From UBA7359 sp963976795 (lineage in GTDB: Bacteria > Pseudomonadota > Gammaproteobacteria > Eutrophobiales > Eutrophobiaceae), in NCBI GenBank assembly GCA_963976795.1, contig CAXBLT010000012.1:22829-86828 (forward strand): 64,000 nucleotides of DNA. The letters run 5' to 3'. Each line of letters begins with the position of its first letter. The first letter of the stretch is position 1. Shown piece after piece: positions 62,527 to 64,000 of the stretch. A model generated the notes under the pieces. It had not been told where the DNA came from and ran no database searches. It saw only the letters and a list, made by a program, of their open reading frames with translations. The position numbers and the translations under genes are program-made.

Positions 62527-63330
62527 ATGCCAAAAGGTGGTGATAAAGAAATCATAGATGAAAGGCATGTTGTAGATGATGATCATGATTTCATCATCGA
62601 GCGTTACCCTAGGGACAAGGCGCCTCTTTTACCGGTTCTCATCCTATTTGTTATCTTCATTTCTTATTTTTTCATACCCACTTACCAAGAAGTAGCTAAC
62701 GATCCAATTGATAAACTTGCTCCAGAAGGGTCAGGTGCCACGGAAGGAACCCAAGCTACCTCTCAGTATATCAACCTTCATGATCTCGTTTCCAAAGGGT
62801 CATATCAAGAAATAGTAGAGCAGTTGTATCAAGTAAACGAGATAAGTATGAATGAAGTAATAAGTGGTATGACGCCAATAATGATTGCGGCATCTCGCGG
62901 GGAGGTTGAAATTATTGACTTATTGTTTACTCAGGGCGCAGATCCAAATATACGCGGCTCAGCAGAGCGGACAGCATTGCAGTATGCAGTGGAAAAGAAC
63001 CATGTAGAAGTTGCCAAGCGTTTATTGGCCTATGGTGCAGATATTGATGCTTTTGATAATGGGCGACTTACCCCGCTTATAATGGCTGCAGATCGAGGTT
63101 TTACGGATTTAGCACTGATGTTATTAGAAAAGGGAGCTGATCCGAATATACAACATAGCCAAGGATGGACAGCCTTGATCGATGCCGCTAGAAATGGTGA
63201 TAAAAGATTAGTAAGCGCACTAATGGATGCGGGAGCGAAAAAGAATCTTTCAATGAAAAATGGCATAAAGGCTCTTGATATGGCTAAACGAAACGATCAT
63301 AGCGATATTGTTAATATTCTTGGCGAGTAA
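62527..63330 (+). CDS. ankyrin-repeat membrane protein
   Basis: A 267-residue protein from the ATG at 62527 (GAGG eight bases before); an in-frame TTG at 62506 is less likely. A charged N-terminus leads to one membrane helix (about 36-52, LLPVLILFVIFISYFFIP), then about four ankyrin repeats (GMTPIMIAASRGEVEIIDLLFTQGADPN, RTALQYAVEKNHVEVAKRLLAYGADID, LTPLIMAADRGFTDLALMLLEKGADPN, WTALIDAARNGDKRLVSALMDAGA). The repeats probably face the periplasm and bind a protein partner. The function is unknown. It lies between tyrS and the rRNA promoter. Confidence 0.85.
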   Translation: MPKGGDKEIIDERHVVDDDHDFIIERYPRDKAPLLPVLILFVIFISYFFIPTYQEVANDPIDKLAPEGSGATEGTQATSQYINLHDLVSKGSYQEIVEQLYQVNEISMNEVISGMTPIMIAASRGEVEIIDLLFTQGADPNIRGSAERTALQYAVEKNHVEVAKRLLAYGADIDAFDNGRLTPLIMAADRGFTDLALMLLEKGADPNIQHSQGWTALIDAARNGDKRLVSALMDAGAKKNLSMKNGIKALDMAKRNDHSDIVNILGE

Positions 63331-63436
63331 TTCTTCAAATCGTCTGAATTAAAGTCTGAATATATTCATTTAAATAATTATAAATTAGCATAAAAAACAA
63401 CAACTTAAATTAGTGTAAAAAAATCGTAAAGATTTG

Positions 63437-63464
63437 TTGACCATGATTAAGTGATCTGTATAAT
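63437..63464 (+). promoter_or_regulatory. rRNA operon promoter
   Basis: TTGACC (63437-63442), 16 bases, TATAAT (63459-63464). A strongly A-rich stretch upstream (63407-63430) could serve as an UP element, and the GC-rich sequence after the -10 (GCCGCTTCCC) resembles the discriminator of stringently controlled promoters. Confidence 0.8.
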
Positions 63465-63493
63465 GCCGCTTCCCGGTTGGGGGTAACCAACCC

Positions 63494-63506
63494 TGTTCTT
63501 TAACAA
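63494..63506 (+). promoter_or_regulatory. boxA antitermination site in the rRNA leader
   Basis: TGTTCTTTAACAA matches the bacterial rRNA boxA (TGCTCTTTAACAA in E. coli) with one change. It recruits the Nus factors. It is followed by GTGTGGGCGC, similar to the E. coli leader. Confidence 0.8.
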
Positions 63507-63637
63507 TTCCTGATCAAGTAATTTGTGTGGGCGCTTACGTTGATGGCTTGTATCACCATAGATTTTCGGTGAAAGCTTAATTAATTGTAACGTCGAAACA
63601 CGTAGTAATTTTTTACAGTAATCATCGAGCCAAGATT

Positions 63638-63654
63638 TGCTGCCATAAGCAGCA
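63638..63654 (+). other. stem-loop just before 16S rRNA
   Basis: TGCTGC (63638-63643) pairs with GCAGCA (63649-63654) around loop CATAA. It lies ten bases upstream of the mature 16S end and may be part of the leader processing structure. Confidence 0.45.
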
Positions 63655-63663
63655 TACATTTTT

Positions 63664-64000
<337 letters not shown>

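Overview
This is a chromosomal segment of a gammaproteobacterium of moderate GC (estimated by eye at about 40-45%). The evidence is core gene content and order: mnmG-rsmG-parA-parB, an atpIBEFHAGDC operon followed by glmU, hemL-thiE-thiD, and argC-DUF6776-bactofilin-erpA-anmK-M23 peptidase-tyrS leading into an rRNA operon. As far as I recall, this last order is the one found in Pseudomonas. The 16S rRNA 5' end (63664-64000) is gammaproteobacterial in type. I cannot name the genus. No insertion sequence, phage or CRISPR array is visible.

Layout. 1-3.5 kb, minus strand: a GldA/GldF-type ABC transporter (permease cut by the window edge), an NAD-dependent beta-hydroxyacid dehydrogenase and an M20 peptidase. 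3.5-7 kb: a tiny lipoprotein and a lipoprotein cytochrome c that share an unusual peptide motif, facing a hybrid histidine kinase and a NarL-type response regulator. 7-16.2 kb: a regulatory region with a near-consensus CRP-type site and two copies of a 16-bp dyad, then a two-partner secretion pair of a giant TpsA and its TpsB. 16.2-22.8 kb: a gamma-carbonic anhydrase-like gene and a compact three-gene operon that I do not recognise. Its first product carries two modules of six CX4C pairs spaced at exactly 13 residues, and its last product is an outer-membrane barrel. This operon is the best candidate for an undescribed system.

23-33 kb: a SpeE-like protein with altered active-site motifs, the mnmG/rsmG/parAB housekeeping block, and a minus-strand operon of TonB receptor, YfiR-like protein and GGDEF-EAL protein, which looks like an outer-membrane-to-c-di-GMP relay. 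33-41.7 kb: ATP synthase and glmU, with a candidate promoter, a 25-codon leader ORF abutting atpI, and a palindromic element between atpA and atpG.

41.7-47.9 kb: a divergent cassette with a periplasmic truncated haemoglobin and a DUF3034 protein on one side, and a cupredoxin, a sensor Ser/Thr kinase and a porin-like barrel on the other. This suggests envelope redox, gas or copper sensing. 47.9-55.4 kb: nitrilase-family hydrolase, RraA, SIMPL protein, a membrane protein, DUF3012 lipoprotein, hemL, thiE, thiD, rubredoxin, HemJ, TlpA-like thioredoxin and DUF4126. 55.4-55.9 kb: an orphan terminator with a possible small RNA and a second palindromic element. The remainder is the argC-to-tyrS block, an ankyrin-repeat membrane protein, and the rRNA promoter and leader.

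All assignments come from reading the sequence and from memory of protein families. No database search was run.
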